From: Comamonas sp.
GTDB taxonomy: Bacteria; Pseudomonadota; Gammaproteobacteria; Burkholderiales; Burkholderiaceae_C
NCBI GenBank assembly: GCA_031277805.1
Contig: JAITLR010000011.1
Span: 30,036 to 94,035 of the forward strand
Length of the DNA: 64,000 nt
Reading direction: 5' to 3'
The notes under the pieces were generated by a model. That model searched no databases, was not told where the DNA came from, and saw only the letters and a list, made by a program, of their open reading frames with translations. Made by a program: the position numbers and the translations under genes. This document shows, piece after piece, positions 46,665-55,926 of this stretch (the stretch's first letter is position 1; each line of letters opens with the position of its first letter).

Positions 46665-47800
46665 GCTGCCTCCATCACGCTCTCGTCCAACAGGCGTGCT
46701 GCGATCTGCTCGCGCCACTGCTCCACGGTGCCCATGCGCTGGCTGCCGGCCTGCGCACGGCGGAAGAACAGATGCGGGTCAAACTCCCAGGTAAAGCCCA
46801 CGCCGCCATGCAGCTGAATGCTTTCTCTTGTGGAAAAGAGAGCTGCTTCCGTAGCATCCGTGCGGGCTTGCGCTGCAAAATAGGTCAAATCTGTTGCATC
46901 ACCTACGGTATCAGCTATGAAAGCTGCAGCGTAAACCGCCGAACGCGCCGTCTCCACCTTCACCAGCATCTGCGCTGCGCGGTGCTTGACACCCTGGAAG
47001 CTGCCCACGGCCTTGCCGAACTGCCGGCGCTCCTTGGTGTATGCCACGGCCAGATCGAGAGCACGCTCGGCCACGCCGACCTGCTCGGCCGCCAGGCCGA
47101 TCGCGGCCAGGTTGCGGGTCTGCGCCCATAGCTTGCGCAAGGCGTCGCCATGGACCAGCACAGCCGCCCACGTCAACGGCACATCAACGGCCATGACATT
47201 GGCACTGCTGCGGGTCGTATCCACCGTGGGCAAACGCTGGACTTGCAGGCCCTGGGCCTTGGCAGGCACTTCCAGCAAAGCCAGCGATCCGCAAGGCAGC
47301 GTGGCCGGCAGCAAGAACACATCGGCATGCGCGCCAGAGCCCACCTGATTCCATTGGCCGTTGAGCACCAGGGCGTCGCCATCCACCTTGACGGAGGCAG
47401 TTGCTGGCAGTTCACCGCGCACCGTCATGCCCAGCACACAGACCTGGCCGGACTGGGCCAGACGGTCCACCACGGGCAAGCCTTGCCCGGTCTGGCTCAA
47501 GGCCTGCCAAAGCGGCGTAAGGGCAATCACGGCATCGAAGAAGGGAACGCAAGCCAGGTGGTAGCCCATCTGCTCCTGCAGCAGCACCAGCTCGCGCCAG
47601 CCCAGGCCCATGCCACCGGCAACCTCGGGCAGAGCCACGCCGCACCAGCCCATGTCCACCACGTCCTGCCAAAGTGCGCGGTCCATGCCGCCTTCGTTTT
47701 CGGCAATCTTGCGTACCTGCGCCATGGTGCTTTTTTCCTGCAAAAACACCACCGCACTTTCAGCGATCATTTTTTGTTCTTCGTTCAGACTTAAATCCAT
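46661..47800 (-). CDS. Acyl-CoA dehydrogenase, partner subunit
   Basis: A 379-residue dehydrogenase-like protein with FGKAVGSFQGVKHRAAQM and LHGGVGFTWEFDPHLFFRRA, the latter supplying the usual catalytic-glutamate region. The flavin loop WxxTEPxAGSD of the partner is not seen here, so FAD binding may need the other subunit, as in ChsE-type heterotetramers. The start at 47800 is the family N-terminus (MDLSLNEEQKMI); a longer frame crosses the terminator region. Its stop overlaps the partner's start. Confidence 0.83.
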   Translation of the reverse strand: MDLSLNEEQKMIAESAVVFLQEKSTMAQVRKIAENEGGMDRALWQDVVDMGWCGVALPEVAGGMGLGWRELVLLQEQMGYHLACVPFFDAVIALTPLWQALSQTGQGLPVVDRLAQSGQVCVLGMTVRGELPATASVKVDGDALVLNGQWNQVGSGAHADVFLLPATLPCGSLALLEVPAKAQGLQVQRLPTVDTTRSSANVMAVDVPLTWAAVLVHGDALRKLWAQTRNLAAIGLAAEQVGVAERALDLAVAYTKERRQFGKAVGSFQGVKHRAAQMLVKVETARSAVYAAAFIADTVGDATDLTYFAAQARTDATEAALFSTRESIQLHGGVGFTWEFDPHLFFRRAQAGSQRMGTVEQWREQIAARLLDESVMEAA

Positions 47801-47840
47801 GATGGTTCGCGTCCTGAGTTCTTCATCAAATGGGAAAAAA

Positions 47841-47860
47841 GCCGGGTGCTGTGACCCGGC
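47841..47860 (-). terminator. Terminator inside the tesB-tesR block
   Basis: A GCCGGGT/ACCCGGC hairpin followed by six T on the minus strand. It lies between the SDR stop (47869) and the dehydrogenase start (47800), so it should end the tesB-to-SDR transcript. Confidence 0.85.
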
Positions 47861-47868
47861 TGTTGCCA

Positions 47869-48744
47869 TCAGGTTCCGTAGACCTTCTGAGGGGCCTTGC
47901 CTTCGGCAATCAGCTGATCGACCACGCCGCTCAGCTCAGCGGGCTCCCAACGGGCCTGCTTGTCATGGACCTTGCCGGTGAACCAGCCATCGGCCACGGA
48001 CAGCTCGCCACCCTTGGCTTCAAAGCAGCGGCCCGTCACATGCGCGGACTGGCTGCTGCCCAGCCACACCACGATGGAAGCCACATTCAGCGGATCCCAG
48101 ACGTCAAAGCCGGATTCGGGCTTCTTGACCATATCGGGCATGGCGCCTTCGGTCATGGAGGTACGCGCGGCAGGCGCCAGGCAGTTGGCCGTAATGCCAT
48201 AGCGCGACAGCTCGGCCGCCTGCACCAGGGTCAGGCCGGCAATGCCGGCCTTGGCCGCCGCATAGTTGCTCTGGCCTATGGAGCCTTGCAGGCCTGCGCC
48301 GGAACTGGTGTTGATGATGCGGGCATCGACTTCCTTGCCCGCCTTCTTCTGGTCGCGCCAGTAGCCACCGAACACCTTGGCCATGCAGAAGTGGCCGCGC
48401 AGGTGCACGCGCATGACCATGTCCCAGTCCTCTTCGGACAGGCTCAGGAACATGCGGTCACGCAGCACGCCGGCGTTGTTGACAATGACGTGCACATCGC
48501 CAAAGGCGGTCAGCGTGGCGTCCAAAATCGACTGGGCACCTACCACGCTGGTGATGTCGCCGGTATTGGCGATGGCCTGGCCGCCAGCGGCCTTGACTTC
48601 ATCGGCCACGGCCTGGGCAGCTTCGGCGCGGATGTCGTTGACCACCACATTTGCACCTTCCTGCGCAAAGGCCAGCGCATAGGCGCGGCCCAGGCCGCCG
48701 CCTGCACCGGTGATGACGACGGTTCTCTGGTTGCAAATACCCAT
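47869..48744 (-). CDS. SDR of the multifunctional-enzyme (17beta-HSD4) type
   Basis: A 291-residue SDR with VVITGAGGGLGRAYALAFA, NNAGVLRDR, and NTSSGAGLQGSIGQSNYAAAKAG. The GGGLGRAYAL and NNAG(V/I)LRD patterns match the dehydrogenase domain of peroxisomal MFE-2, so a 3-hydroxyacyl-CoA substrate is likely. The start at 48744 follows GGGGAAAG; the longer frame has no ribosome site. It may correspond to TA441 ScdG, a hydroxyl dehydrogenase for C,D-ring intermediates. Last gene before the terminator at 47841. Confidence 0.85.
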   Translation of the reverse strand: MGICNQRTVVITGAGGGLGRAYALAFAQEGANVVVNDIRAEAAQAVADEVKAAGGQAIANTGDITSVVGAQSILDATLTAFGDVHVIVNNAGVLRDRMFLSLSEEDWDMVMRVHLRGHFCMAKVFGGYWRDQKKAGKEVDARIINTSSGAGLQGSIGQSNYAAAKAGIAGLTLVQAAELSRYGITANCLAPAARTSMTEGAMPDMVKKPESGFDVWDPLNVASIVVWLGSSQSAHVTGRCFEAKGGELSVADGWFTGKVHDKQARWEPAELSGVVDQLIAEGKAPQKVYGT

Positions 48745-48877
48745 TTCTTTCCCCTTTTTTGCTTGCAATGCAGGGCGACTCGCATGGCGACCCTGTGCTC
48801 TTGAGACCGCTAACTCTCTGGTCCTCAACCGAAATCGATACCGGGGCACAGGCATCTGAACGTGCCTGCGCCTGTTC

Positions 48878-50035
48878 TCATCCAAGGCGCTCAATGATGG
48901 TCACATTGGCCTGGCCACCGCCTTCGCACATGGTCTGCAGGCCATAGCGGCCGCCGGTACGCTCCAGCTCATGCAGCAGCGTGGTCATGAGCCTCGCTCC
49001 CGAGGCTCCCAGCGGATGGCCCAGCGCAATCGCGCCACCATTGACGTTGGTCTTGGCATGGTCGTAACCGGTTTCCTTGAGCCAGGCCATGACCACCGAG
49101 GCAAAAGCCTCGTTGATTTCGACCAGGTCGATATCGGACATCTTCATGCCGGACTTTTTGAGAGCGAACTCCGTGGCTGCAATGGGAGCGGTCAGATGCC
49201 AGATCGGATCATCGGCGCGCACGCTGATGTGGTGGATGCGGGCACGCGGCGTGAGCTTGTAGCGCTTGAGCGCAGCCTCGGACACCACCAGCACGGCGGC
49301 AGCAGCATCGCAGGTGGAGCTGGATACCGCTGCGGTGATGGAAGGGTAGGTCGGGTCCACAGGCTCCAGCGTGGCCATCTTCTCCAACGTGGAAAGACGG
49401 GCCGTCTCATCCATCCTGAAGTCACCAAAGGGCACGACTTCACGATCGAAACGGCCTTCTTCCATGGCCTTGAGCGCGCGGTCATGGCTTTCCTTGGCAA
49501 AGACTTCCATGTCTGCACGGCTGATGCCCCAATGGTCGGCAATGCGCTGCGCAGCATAGAACTGATTGACGGGCGCATCACCGAAGCGCGCCTGCCAACC
49601 CTTGCTCTCGGCAAACGGTGTGGTAAAGCCCAGAGGCTGGCCTGCCAGCATGGCCGAAGAGATGGGGATGGCCGACATGGTCTGCACGCCACCTGCCAGG
49701 ATCACGTCCTGCGTGCCGCTCATCACGGCCTGGGCCGCAAAATGGATGGCTTGCTGGGAGGAACCGCACTGGCGGTCGATCGTGGTGCCGGGCACGTTCA
49801 AAGGCATGCCGGCAGCCAGCCAGGAGGTACGCGCAATGTCTCCGGCCAGGGCACCGATGGTGTCCACGCAGCCAAAGATCACGTCGTCATATTCCGATGC
49901 AGGGATGTCATTGCGCTCGACCAGTTCCCGGATCACATGGGCACCAAGATCGGCCCCGTGCACGGCGGCGAGAGAGCCCTTGCGCTTGCCCGTGGGCGAG
50001 CGCAGTGCATCGACGATATAGGCTTGCTGGCTCAT
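48878..50035 (-). CDS. Steroid thiolase, FadA6-like
   Basis: A 385-residue thiolase with C90 ([10 protein letters not shown]), H340 (GHPLGASGA) and C370 (MCEGGGQAN). The [10 protein letters not shown] form resembles mycobacterial FadA6, which removes a C2 unit in HIP catabolism. Start overlaps the stop of the preceding dehydrogenase as ATGA. Probably the thiolase ScdF of the B-ring beta-oxidation cycle in TA441. Confidence 0.87.
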   Translation of the reverse strand: MSQQAYIVDALRSPTGKRKGSLAAVHGADLGAHVIRELVERNDIPASEYDDVIFGCVDTIGALAGDIARTSWLAAGMPLNVPGTTIDRQCGSSQQAIHFAAQAVMSGTQDVILAGGVQTMSAIPISSAMLAGQPLGFTTPFAESKGWQARFGDAPVNQFYAAQRIADHWGISRADMEVFAKESHDRALKAMEEGRFDREVVPFGDFRMDETARLSTLEKMATLEPVDPTYPSITAAVSSSTCDAAAAVLVVSEAALKRYKLTPRARIHHISVRADDPIWHLTAPIAATEFALKKSGMKMSDIDLVEINEAFASVVMAWLKETGYDHAKTNVNGGAIALGHPLGASGARLMTTLLHELERTGGRYGLQTMCEGGGQANVTIIERLG

Positions 50036-51171
50036 GCAACCACCTCTTCAGCAATGTTCCTGGCAGCAGGCTGCGATGCGCAGCCGCCGCATGTGGATGT
50101 TTCACGGTCAAATGTGGCGCCTGGGCCGACGGGCGCATGGGGGCTGCGCAGCAGGCCCTGGCTCAGACGCGCGGAATGGAAGCTCTTGTCGCCCCAGGCG
50201 GAGTCCAGCACCCAGGCGCGCTTCATGAACATCTGCAGATCGACTTCCCAGGTGTAGCCCATGGCACCATGCACCTGCAGGCTGTTGCGCGAAGCAAACC
50301 AGCTCGCTTCGCTGCACTGCAGCTTGGCGTGAGAAATGCGCACGGCCAGGTCGACCTCGCCATGCTGCAGCGCATAGAAGGCGCGATAGAGCACAGGCTT
50401 GGCAAACTCGATCTTGGTGACGATGTTGGACAGGTGGTGCTGCACGGCCTGGAAGCTGCCGATGACCTTGTCGAACTGCTTGCGCTGGGCCACATAGTCC
50501 ACGGACAGGTCCAGCATGCGCTGGGCCAGACCCAGCATCTGGGCAGCAGCAGCCAGCGCTCCGCGCTCACCGGCCTGATCCCAGACCTTCTGGCCATGGA
50601 CGGCATCCAGAATACGGGTCGCATCGCTTGCCGTCCACTCCACCTTGCACAGGCGGCGCGATGCATCAATGCTCTGCAGTGCGGTGATCTTGCATTGCTG
50701 CGGCAGCATCAGGTGCAGCTCCGCCCCGGCAGTTGTGACATGGGGCAGCAGCAGCACATCGGCCAACGCGGCATCCGCCACATGGGGATTGATGGGGTGG
50801 CCGACCGCCACGCGGCAGTTGCCTTCGGCAACCCTGGCAAGCCAGGCGCGCGCACCATGCCCTTCAGGCAGCGCCGAGAGCATGCCCACGGCCACATAAG
50901 CCGTATCGGTCAGCGAGTCCGGCAATGCGTAGTAACCGACCTCCTGCAGCAACAAAGCCCAGTCGATATCACCCATGCCCATGCCGCCGTCGGCCTCCGG
51001 GGCCGACAGCCCCATCAAACCCTGCCCGGCAACCCTGGCCCACAGCTCGGGCGAGCGACCGGTCTCAGTTTCCCAGATATCGCGCAGCAGCTCAGGCGCG
51101 GCTTCGGTCATCAAAAAGCGGCTGACCGAATCGCGGAATGCGGTCTGCTCTTCAGAGAATGTGAAGTCCAT
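50032..51171 (-). CDS. Acyl-CoA dehydrogenase subunit with Cys-rich C-terminal tail
   Basis: A 379-residue dehydrogenase-like protein with QFDKVIGSFQAVQHHLSN and VHGAMGYTWEVDLQMFMKRA. After the usual end, about 40 residues follow, including STCGGCASQPAAR, a CxxC-type motif that I do not expect in this family. Partner of the dehydrogenase encoded 14 bases upstream; together probably TA441 ScdC1C2, which desaturates the propionate side chain of the HIP-CoA series. Confidence 0.83.
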   Translation of the reverse strand: MDFTFSEEQTAFRDSVSRFLMTEAAPELLRDIWETETGRSPELWARVAGQGLMGLSAPEADGGMGMGDIDWALLLQEVGYYALPDSLTDTAYVAVGMLSALPEGHGARAWLARVAEGNCRVAVGHPINPHVADAALADVLLLPHVTTAGAELHLMLPQQCKITALQSIDASRRLCKVEWTASDATRILDAVHGQKVWDQAGERGALAAAAQMLGLAQRMLDLSVDYVAQRKQFDKVIGSFQAVQHHLSNIVTKIEFAKPVLYRAFYALQHGEVDLAVRISHAKLQCSEASWFASRNSLQVHGAMGYTWEVDLQMFMKRAWVLDSAWGDKSFHSARLSQGLLRSPHAPVGPGATFDRETSTCGGCASQPAARNIAEEVVA

Positions 51172-51185
51172 GTTGATCTCCTTCT

Positions 51186-52340
51186 TCAGGATTTGGGCAG
51201 ACCCAGCATGCGCTGGGCAATGATGTTGCGCTGGATCTCGTTGCTGCCCGCATAGATGGGGCCGGCCTGCGAGAACAGGAAACCTTCAAGCCATTCGTTG
51301 GCTTCAGCGTCGTCGATCATCTCGGCGCGCGGACCCAGGATGCGCATTGCGGTGTCGTGGATCAGGATGTCCAGTTCGGACCAGACGATCTTGTTGGTGC
51401 TGGCTTCGGCGCCGATCTGCGCGCCCTTGTTCAGGCGCCCCACGGTGTGGTAGGAGGACAGGGTGTAAGCCTCGGCACCTTGCCAGGCACGCAGCACGGC
51501 ATCGCGAATGGAATGGTCGCGATCGGCCTCGACCTGGTTGCGCAGGTACAGGTTGATGAGCTTCTGTGCGCTGCGCTGATAACGGGCAGGAGAGCGCAGC
51601 AGCAGGCCGCGTTCAAAGCCCGCCGTGGCCATGGCCACATGCCAACCCTTGCCTTCGCCGCCCAGCAGGTTCTCGGCAGGCACCTCCACATCGTCGAAGA
51701 AGATTTCGGCAAAGTGCTCGCTGCCATTGATGGCGCGGATGGGTCGTACCGTAATGCCGGGCGTGTTCAGCGGCACCAGGATGTAGCTCAGGCCATGGTG
51801 GCGACTCGATGTCGGGTCGCTGCGAAACAGACCAAATAGCCAGTCGGCAAAGATGGCACGGGTAGACCAGATTTTCTGGCCGTTGAGGATGAACTTGTCG
51901 CCGTGGCGGATGGCCTTGCTGCTGATGGCTGCCATGTCCGATCCGGCGTTGGGTTCGGACCAGCCCTGGGCCCACATATCGTCGCAGCACGCCATGCGCG
52001 GCAGAAAGCGGGCCTTCTGCTCGGGCGTGCCGAACTCCATCAGCGTGGAGCCCAGCAACAAAATGCCATTCTGGTTGACGCGGGCAGGTGCGTCGGCGGC
52101 CCAGTATTCCTCTTCAAAGATCAGCCATTCGGTCAGGTCGCAGCCGCAGCCGCCCAGCTCCTTGGGCCAGGTCACGGCGCTGTAGCCCGCTTCCGCCAAC
52201 CTGGCTTCCCACTCGCGATGCTGCTCAAAGCCTTCTCGGGTGTCATAGCTCTTGAGCCGCTCCTTGGGCACGTTGTCCTTGAGCCATTCGCGTACTTTGG
52301 CACGAAAGGCTTTTTGCGCCGGGGTATAGGTCAAATCCAT
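51186..52340 (-). CDS. Acyl-CoA dehydrogenase, FAD-binding partner subunit
   Basis: A 384-residue dehydrogenase with WAQGWSEPNAGSDMAAI, FILNGQKIWSTRA and the C-terminal YAGSNEIQRNIIAQRMLGLPKS. The FAD-loop and C-terminal motifs are complete, complementing the partner at 50032. It oxidises an acyl-CoA to an enoyl-CoA and passes electrons to ETF. It lies 28 bases downstream of the EchA20-like hydratase gene. Confidence 0.87.
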   Translation of the reverse strand: MDLTYTPAQKAFRAKVREWLKDNVPKERLKSYDTREGFEQHREWEARLAEAGYSAVTWPKELGGCGCDLTEWLIFEEEYWAADAPARVNQNGILLLGSTLMEFGTPEQKARFLPRMACCDDMWAQGWSEPNAGSDMAAISSKAIRHGDKFILNGQKIWSTRAIFADWLFGLFRSDPTSSRHHGLSYILVPLNTPGITVRPIRAINGSEHFAEIFFDDVEVPAENLLGGEGKGWHVAMATAGFERGLLLRSPARYQRSAQKLINLYLRNQVEADRDHSIRDAVLRAWQGAEAYTLSSYHTVGRLNKGAQIGAEASTNKIVWSELDILIHDTAMRILGPRAEMIDDAEANEWLEGFLFSQAGPIYAGSNEIQRNIIAQRMLGLPKS

Positions 52341-52368
52341 GTCTTGTCTCCTCGTTGCGCAGTAGTGC

Positions 52369-53127
52369 TCAGAATTTGGCGTCGCGTTTTTCCACGAAGG
52401 CGCTGCGCGTCTCGGAGGAATCGGGGCTCATATAGGCCTGCAGGGTGAAGCCCTGCTCCCAGCGATACTTGTCTTCGAGATTGCCGTCCTCGACGCCCGT
52501 CAGTGCTTCCTTGGCGATGCGGATCATGGCGGGGCTCTTGGCAGCAATCTTGTTGGCGATGTCCATGGCGGTGTCGCGCAGCTGCTCGCGCGGCACCATG
52601 CGCTCGATGGCTCCCAGGCGCAGCGCCTCGGCGGCACCAATCATCTCGCCGGTGAAGAACAGATAGCGTGTCTTTTGCACGCCAAACATGCGCTGCAGAT
52701 GCGCGGCGCCGCCCATGGCGCCACGGTCCACTTCGGGTAGGCCGAAAGTGGCGTCTTCTGCGGCAATCACGATGTCCGATGCGCCGCAGATACCGATTCC
52801 GCCGCCCAGCACAAAGCCGTGCACGGCCGTGATGACAGGAACCTTGTTCAGATGCACGGCCTTGAAGGTGGCGTAATTGCCTGCGTTCACATCAAGGATG
52901 AGTCTGTCGTTGGCCGCCAGCTCCTTGATATCCACCCCGGCGCAAAAGCCCCGGTTCTCGGCGCGGATGACGATGACACGAACTTCGGGCTTGTCGCCCA
53001 GGGACTGGATTTCACGGGCCAGGCCATTCCAGCCTGCCGCATTCAAGGCGTTCACAGGCGCGCGGTCGACGACCAGCTCCGCCACACCGTTGTCATGAAT
53101 CGTGGAATGAAATTGTGGAAGGGACAT
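52369..53127 (-). CDS. Crotonase-family C,D-ring hydrolase/hydratase (EchA20/ScdY-like)
   Basis: A 252-residue crotonase. It has oxyanion segments FCAGVDIKEL and FVLGGGIGICGASD, then GLPEVDRGAMGGAAHLQRMFG. Gly/Ile replaces the first classical hydratase glutamate (GGGIGIC), so a simple hydration mechanism is unlikely. EchA20, with this type of active site, opens ring D of HIEC-CoA in mycobacteria; TA441 ScdY is the likely counterpart. Gene order next to the IpdC-like gene supports this. Confidence 0.82.
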   Translation of the reverse strand: MSLPQFHSTIHDNGVAELVVDRAPVNALNAAGWNGLAREIQSLGDKPEVRVIVIRAENRGFCAGVDIKELAANDRLILDVNAGNYATFKAVHLNKVPVITAVHGFVLGGGIGICGASDIVIAAEDATFGLPEVDRGAMGGAAHLQRMFGVQKTRYLFFTGEMIGAAEALRLGAIERMVPREQLRDTAMDIANKIAAKSPAMIRIAKEALTGVEDGNLEDKYRWEQGFTLQAYMSPDSSETRSAFVEKRDAKF

Positions 53128-53151
53128 ATCCAGTCTCTCGTTGGCTTGTTG

Positions 53152-54240
53152 TTATGCGGGAGTCAGTGCGTTCAGGGCGTTGCGGCGGGACATGGCCTGG
53201 CGAACGATGCCGCTGATCACGTCCTCGCAGCTGTCGAGCTTGCCGATCAGCGCTGCCACCTGACCGGCGGACATCACACCTTCGGCGGGCTTGCCATCGA
53301 CCATGGAGCGCTGCAGCAGCATGGGCGCGTTGGCCGCCATCACGGTCTGAGCAACGGAGGAAGAGTCCTCACGCATCGCCTTCATGAAGATGCTCATGGC
53401 CTGGCCTGTGGTCATGCCGGTCTCGGCCTTCCACTGCAGTGCCAGGCTCAGCGCAATGCGCAAGCGCTTCATGGGACTGGCTTTTTCCAGCATGGCCAGG
53501 TATTCGTTGGGAATCATGCGTTGGGGCATGCCGTCGACCAGGTGCGATATGGCGATCTTTTCCGCATCCTTGGTGGCCAGATAGCGCTGCAGCGTCGCTT
53601 CGGGTACCTTGGAATCGCTGGTCATCAGAAAGCGCGTGCCCATGGCAATACCCGAAGCCCCATAGGCCAGAGCGGCTAGCAGGCCACGGCCGTCATAGAA
53701 GCCGCCAGCAGCAATCACAGGCACTGCCACGGCGTCGACGACCTGAGGCAGCAACACGGTTGTGGGTACGCTGCCGGTATGACCACCGCCTTCACCGCCT
53801 TGCACGGTGATGGCATTGGCCCCCATCTCGATCGCCTTCTGGGCGTGCTTCAAGGCCCCTACGGTGGGCATGCAGACGATGCCCGCGTCGCGCAAACGGC
53901 CTATCACCTTCTTGTCCGGGCCACGGCCGTAGCTGACCGCACGCAGGCGGTGCTTTACAGCCAAGTCCAGCAGTTGCTGGGCATTGGGCTGGAACATATG
54001 GAAGTTCAGGCCGAAAGGCTGATCATCGGTCTCGCGCTTGACGCGCAGGATTTCGGATTCAATCCTGTCGGCAGCAATCGTGGCACCGGCCAGAAAGCCG
54101 AAGCCACCGGCATTGGTGGTGCCGATCACCAGATCGGCACCGGCCACATAGCCCATGGCTGTCTGGATGATGGGGTAACGGCACCCCAGCAGATCACAGA
54201 TAGAGGTGCGCAGACCGCCCATGTCGTTCATATTGCTCAT
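53152..54240 (-). CDS. Nitronate-monooxygenase-like flavoprotein (IpdC/ScdK-like)
   Basis: A 362-residue FMN TIM-barrel protein with YPIIQTAMGYVAGADLV, GGEGGGHTG (H154), PVIAAGGFYDGRG and GIAMGTRFLMT. The fold is that of 2-nitropropane dioxygenase, but IpdC from mycobacterial steroid clusters shares it and introduces a double bond into a C,D-ring CoA intermediate; TA441 ScdK is assigned similarly. Its start and the next gene's stop overlap as ATGA. Confidence 0.82.
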   Translation of the reverse strand: MSNMNDMGGLRTSICDLLGCRYPIIQTAMGYVAGADLVIGTTNAGGFGFLAGATIAADRIESEILRVKRETDDQPFGLNFHMFQPNAQQLLDLAVKHRLRAVSYGRGPDKKVIGRLRDAGIVCMPTVGALKHAQKAIEMGANAITVQGGEGGGHTGSVPTTVLLPQVVDAVAVPVIAAGGFYDGRGLLAALAYGASGIAMGTRFLMTSDSKVPEATLQRYLATKDAEKIAISHLVDGMPQRMIPNEYLAMLEKASPMKRLRIALSLALQWKAETGMTTGQAMSIFMKAMREDSSSVAQTVMAANAPMLLQRSMVDGKPAEGVMSAGQVAALIGKLDSCEDVISGIVRQAMSRRNALNALTPA

Positions 54241-55142
54241 GCCTTTGACTCTTCTTTGTTGGCCTTGGCCATGGACTTCGCATCCTGACCGCCGAGCTGC
54301 CCCAGGCCCATGGCCTGGCTATGCGCATGGGCAAAGTGGTGATAGCCAAAAGCCATGTCCATGGTGGAGCGCAGGCCCTGCAGCTCTTCGGCCTTGTTGA
54401 CCACCAACTTGGTCAGAGCCATGCCCAGGCGCGGCTGTGCTGCCATGCGCTGGGCCATGGCATGGACCTGATCCTCCAGCTCTGCGCGTGGAACCACGCG
54501 GTTGACCATGCCCATCTGATAGGCACGATCCGCCCCCATACGGTCGCCCAGCAGCAGGAACTCCTTGGCGATACGGGGATGAAGTTCATGAGCGTGGGCG
54601 AAGTACTCCACGCCAGGAATGCCCATGCGCACCACCGGATCCTGGAAGAAGGCATCGTCACTGGCCACGATCAGGTCGCAAACCCAGGCCAGCATCAGGC
54701 CACCGGCCACGCAGGCCCCCTGCACCATGGCGATCATGGGCTTGGGAATGTCGCGCCAGCGGCGGCACATGCCCAGGTACACCTCCTGCTCGCGGGCAAA
54801 CAGCTGCTCGCCTCCGGGCTTGTTCGTGTGGTCCCACCAGAGGTGGGCACGATCAAAGGACTTGTTGATGTCGCGCCCCGGCGTGCCGATGTCGTGACCG
54901 GCACTGAAATGCTTGCCTGCGCCGCGCAACACAATGACTTTGACGCTGTCATCGTCAGTGGCTTGGCGCAAGGCAGCATCCAGCGCATAGGTCATCTGCG
55001 AGTTCTGCACGTTGTTGAACGTGGGCCGATTCATGGTGACCGTGGCGACGCCGTTTTCCACGCTATAGAGCACGGGTTCATCCGTCTCATAAACGGCCTT
55101 GTCTTCACGCTTCACGAATTCGCTGGAGGCTGCATGTTCCAT
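54237..55142 (-). CDS. Enoyl-CoA hydratase family protein (probably ScdN)
   Basis: A 301-residue crotonase, longer than usual. It has HFSAGHDIGTPG (oxyanion), ACVAGGLMLAWVCDLIVAS and FQDPVVRMGIPGVEYFAH. Neither classical glutamate is obvious in the usual places, so the exact reaction is open. ScdN of TA441, encoded near tesB, is thought to hydrate the last C,D-ring intermediate of this cluster. Start at 55142 lies one base from the stop of the CoA-transferase-like gene. Confidence 0.78.
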   Translation of the reverse strand: MEHAASSEFVKREDKAVYETDEPVLYSVENGVATVTMNRPTFNNVQNSQMTYALDAALRQATDDDSVKVIVLRGAGKHFSAGHDIGTPGRDINKSFDRAHLWWDHTNKPGGEQLFAREQEVYLGMCRRWRDIPKPMIAMVQGACVAGGLMLAWVCDLIVASDDAFFQDPVVRMGIPGVEYFAHAHELHPRIAKEFLLLGDRMGADRAYQMGMVNRVVPRAELEDQVHAMAQRMAAQPRLGMALTKLVVNKAEELQGLRSTMDMAFGYHHFAHAHSQAMGLGQLGGQDAKSMAKANKEESKA

Positions 55143-55143
55143 A

Positions 55144-55920
55144 TCAGGCTCCCATGGCAGTCGCACGCAGATTGTGCGGATCGAGCCGGGCCAGCAAAGC
55201 CAGTTGCTCGGGCGTGGGGTCGGGCGTCACGGCCACGTTGTCGGGGATGTGCAGCGCAAAGCCTGTCGCTTCCTGCACCTGAGCAACCGTGACACCGGGG
55301 TGCAGGGACAGCAGGCGCATCTGATAGTTGGGGCCGCCAAAATCCAGCACGCACAGATTCGTGAAGATGAAACGGATATCCGTGGTTTCCTCCAGTGTCC
55401 AGCCCTTGGCCAGACGCGCGGGGTTGTAGCCCACGGAGCCCACGTAATCCACCTCGCCTTCCACAAACACCTTGGTACTGTGGTTGGGCACAAAAAAGGA
55501 ATTGGCATGGTTGATGGAGTTGCCGGGGAAACCGCGCACGCCCAGCATCATCGACTTGGGCTTGCTGTAGTCACTGCCCACCATCGAGATATTGCCCTGA
55601 CCAAAGCGGTCCACCTGCACGGGGCCGACCATGGCGTGGCGCTTGCCGCCCCAGACGTTGTCGAAGATGCGCGAGAAGCCCATCCAGTTCTCACGCTTGA
55701 TCTGATAGTCACCACGGGGGCCCACGGGGACGGGTTCATTGACCACCCAGGCCTCGGAGTCCGTCATCATCAGCTCCGTATTGAGGGACTTCATGCACAG
55801 CGAGGCTGCCAGGCGCGGCACTAGGCCGATGCCGGTGGCCAGTACCTCTCCGTCGTTTTCCCAGGCGCGTGCCGCGGCACAGATGACGCGATCTACCAAT
55901 GCAATTTCACTCATCTCCAT
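55144..55920 (-). CDS. scdL2: CoA-transferase-fold ring hydrolase, beta subunit (IpdB-like)
   Basis: A 258-residue protein of the family I CoA-transferase fold (GIGLVPRLAASLC; VGPVQVDRFGQGNIS). In IpdB-type proteins this subunit pairs with IpdA to open ring C of the steroid CoA thioester COCHEA-CoA rather than transferring CoA. It starts 6 bases after the alpha-subunit stop. Named ScdL2 here because it is the second gene after tesB; which TA441 name belongs to which subunit is from memory. Confidence 0.83.
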   Translation of the reverse strand: MEMSEIALVDRVICAAARAWENDGEVLATGIGLVPRLAASLCMKSLNTELMMTDSEAWVVNEPVPVGPRGDYQIKRENWMGFSRIFDNVWGGKRHAMVGPVQVDRFGQGNISMVGSDYSKPKSMMLGVRGFPGNSINHANSFFVPNHSTKVFVEGEVDYVGSVGYNPARLAKGWTLEETTDIRFIFTNLCVLDFGGPNYQMRLLSLHPGVTVAQVQEATGFALHIPDNVAVTPDPTPEQLALLARLDPHNLRATAMGA

Positions 55921-55926
55921 GCCTCC

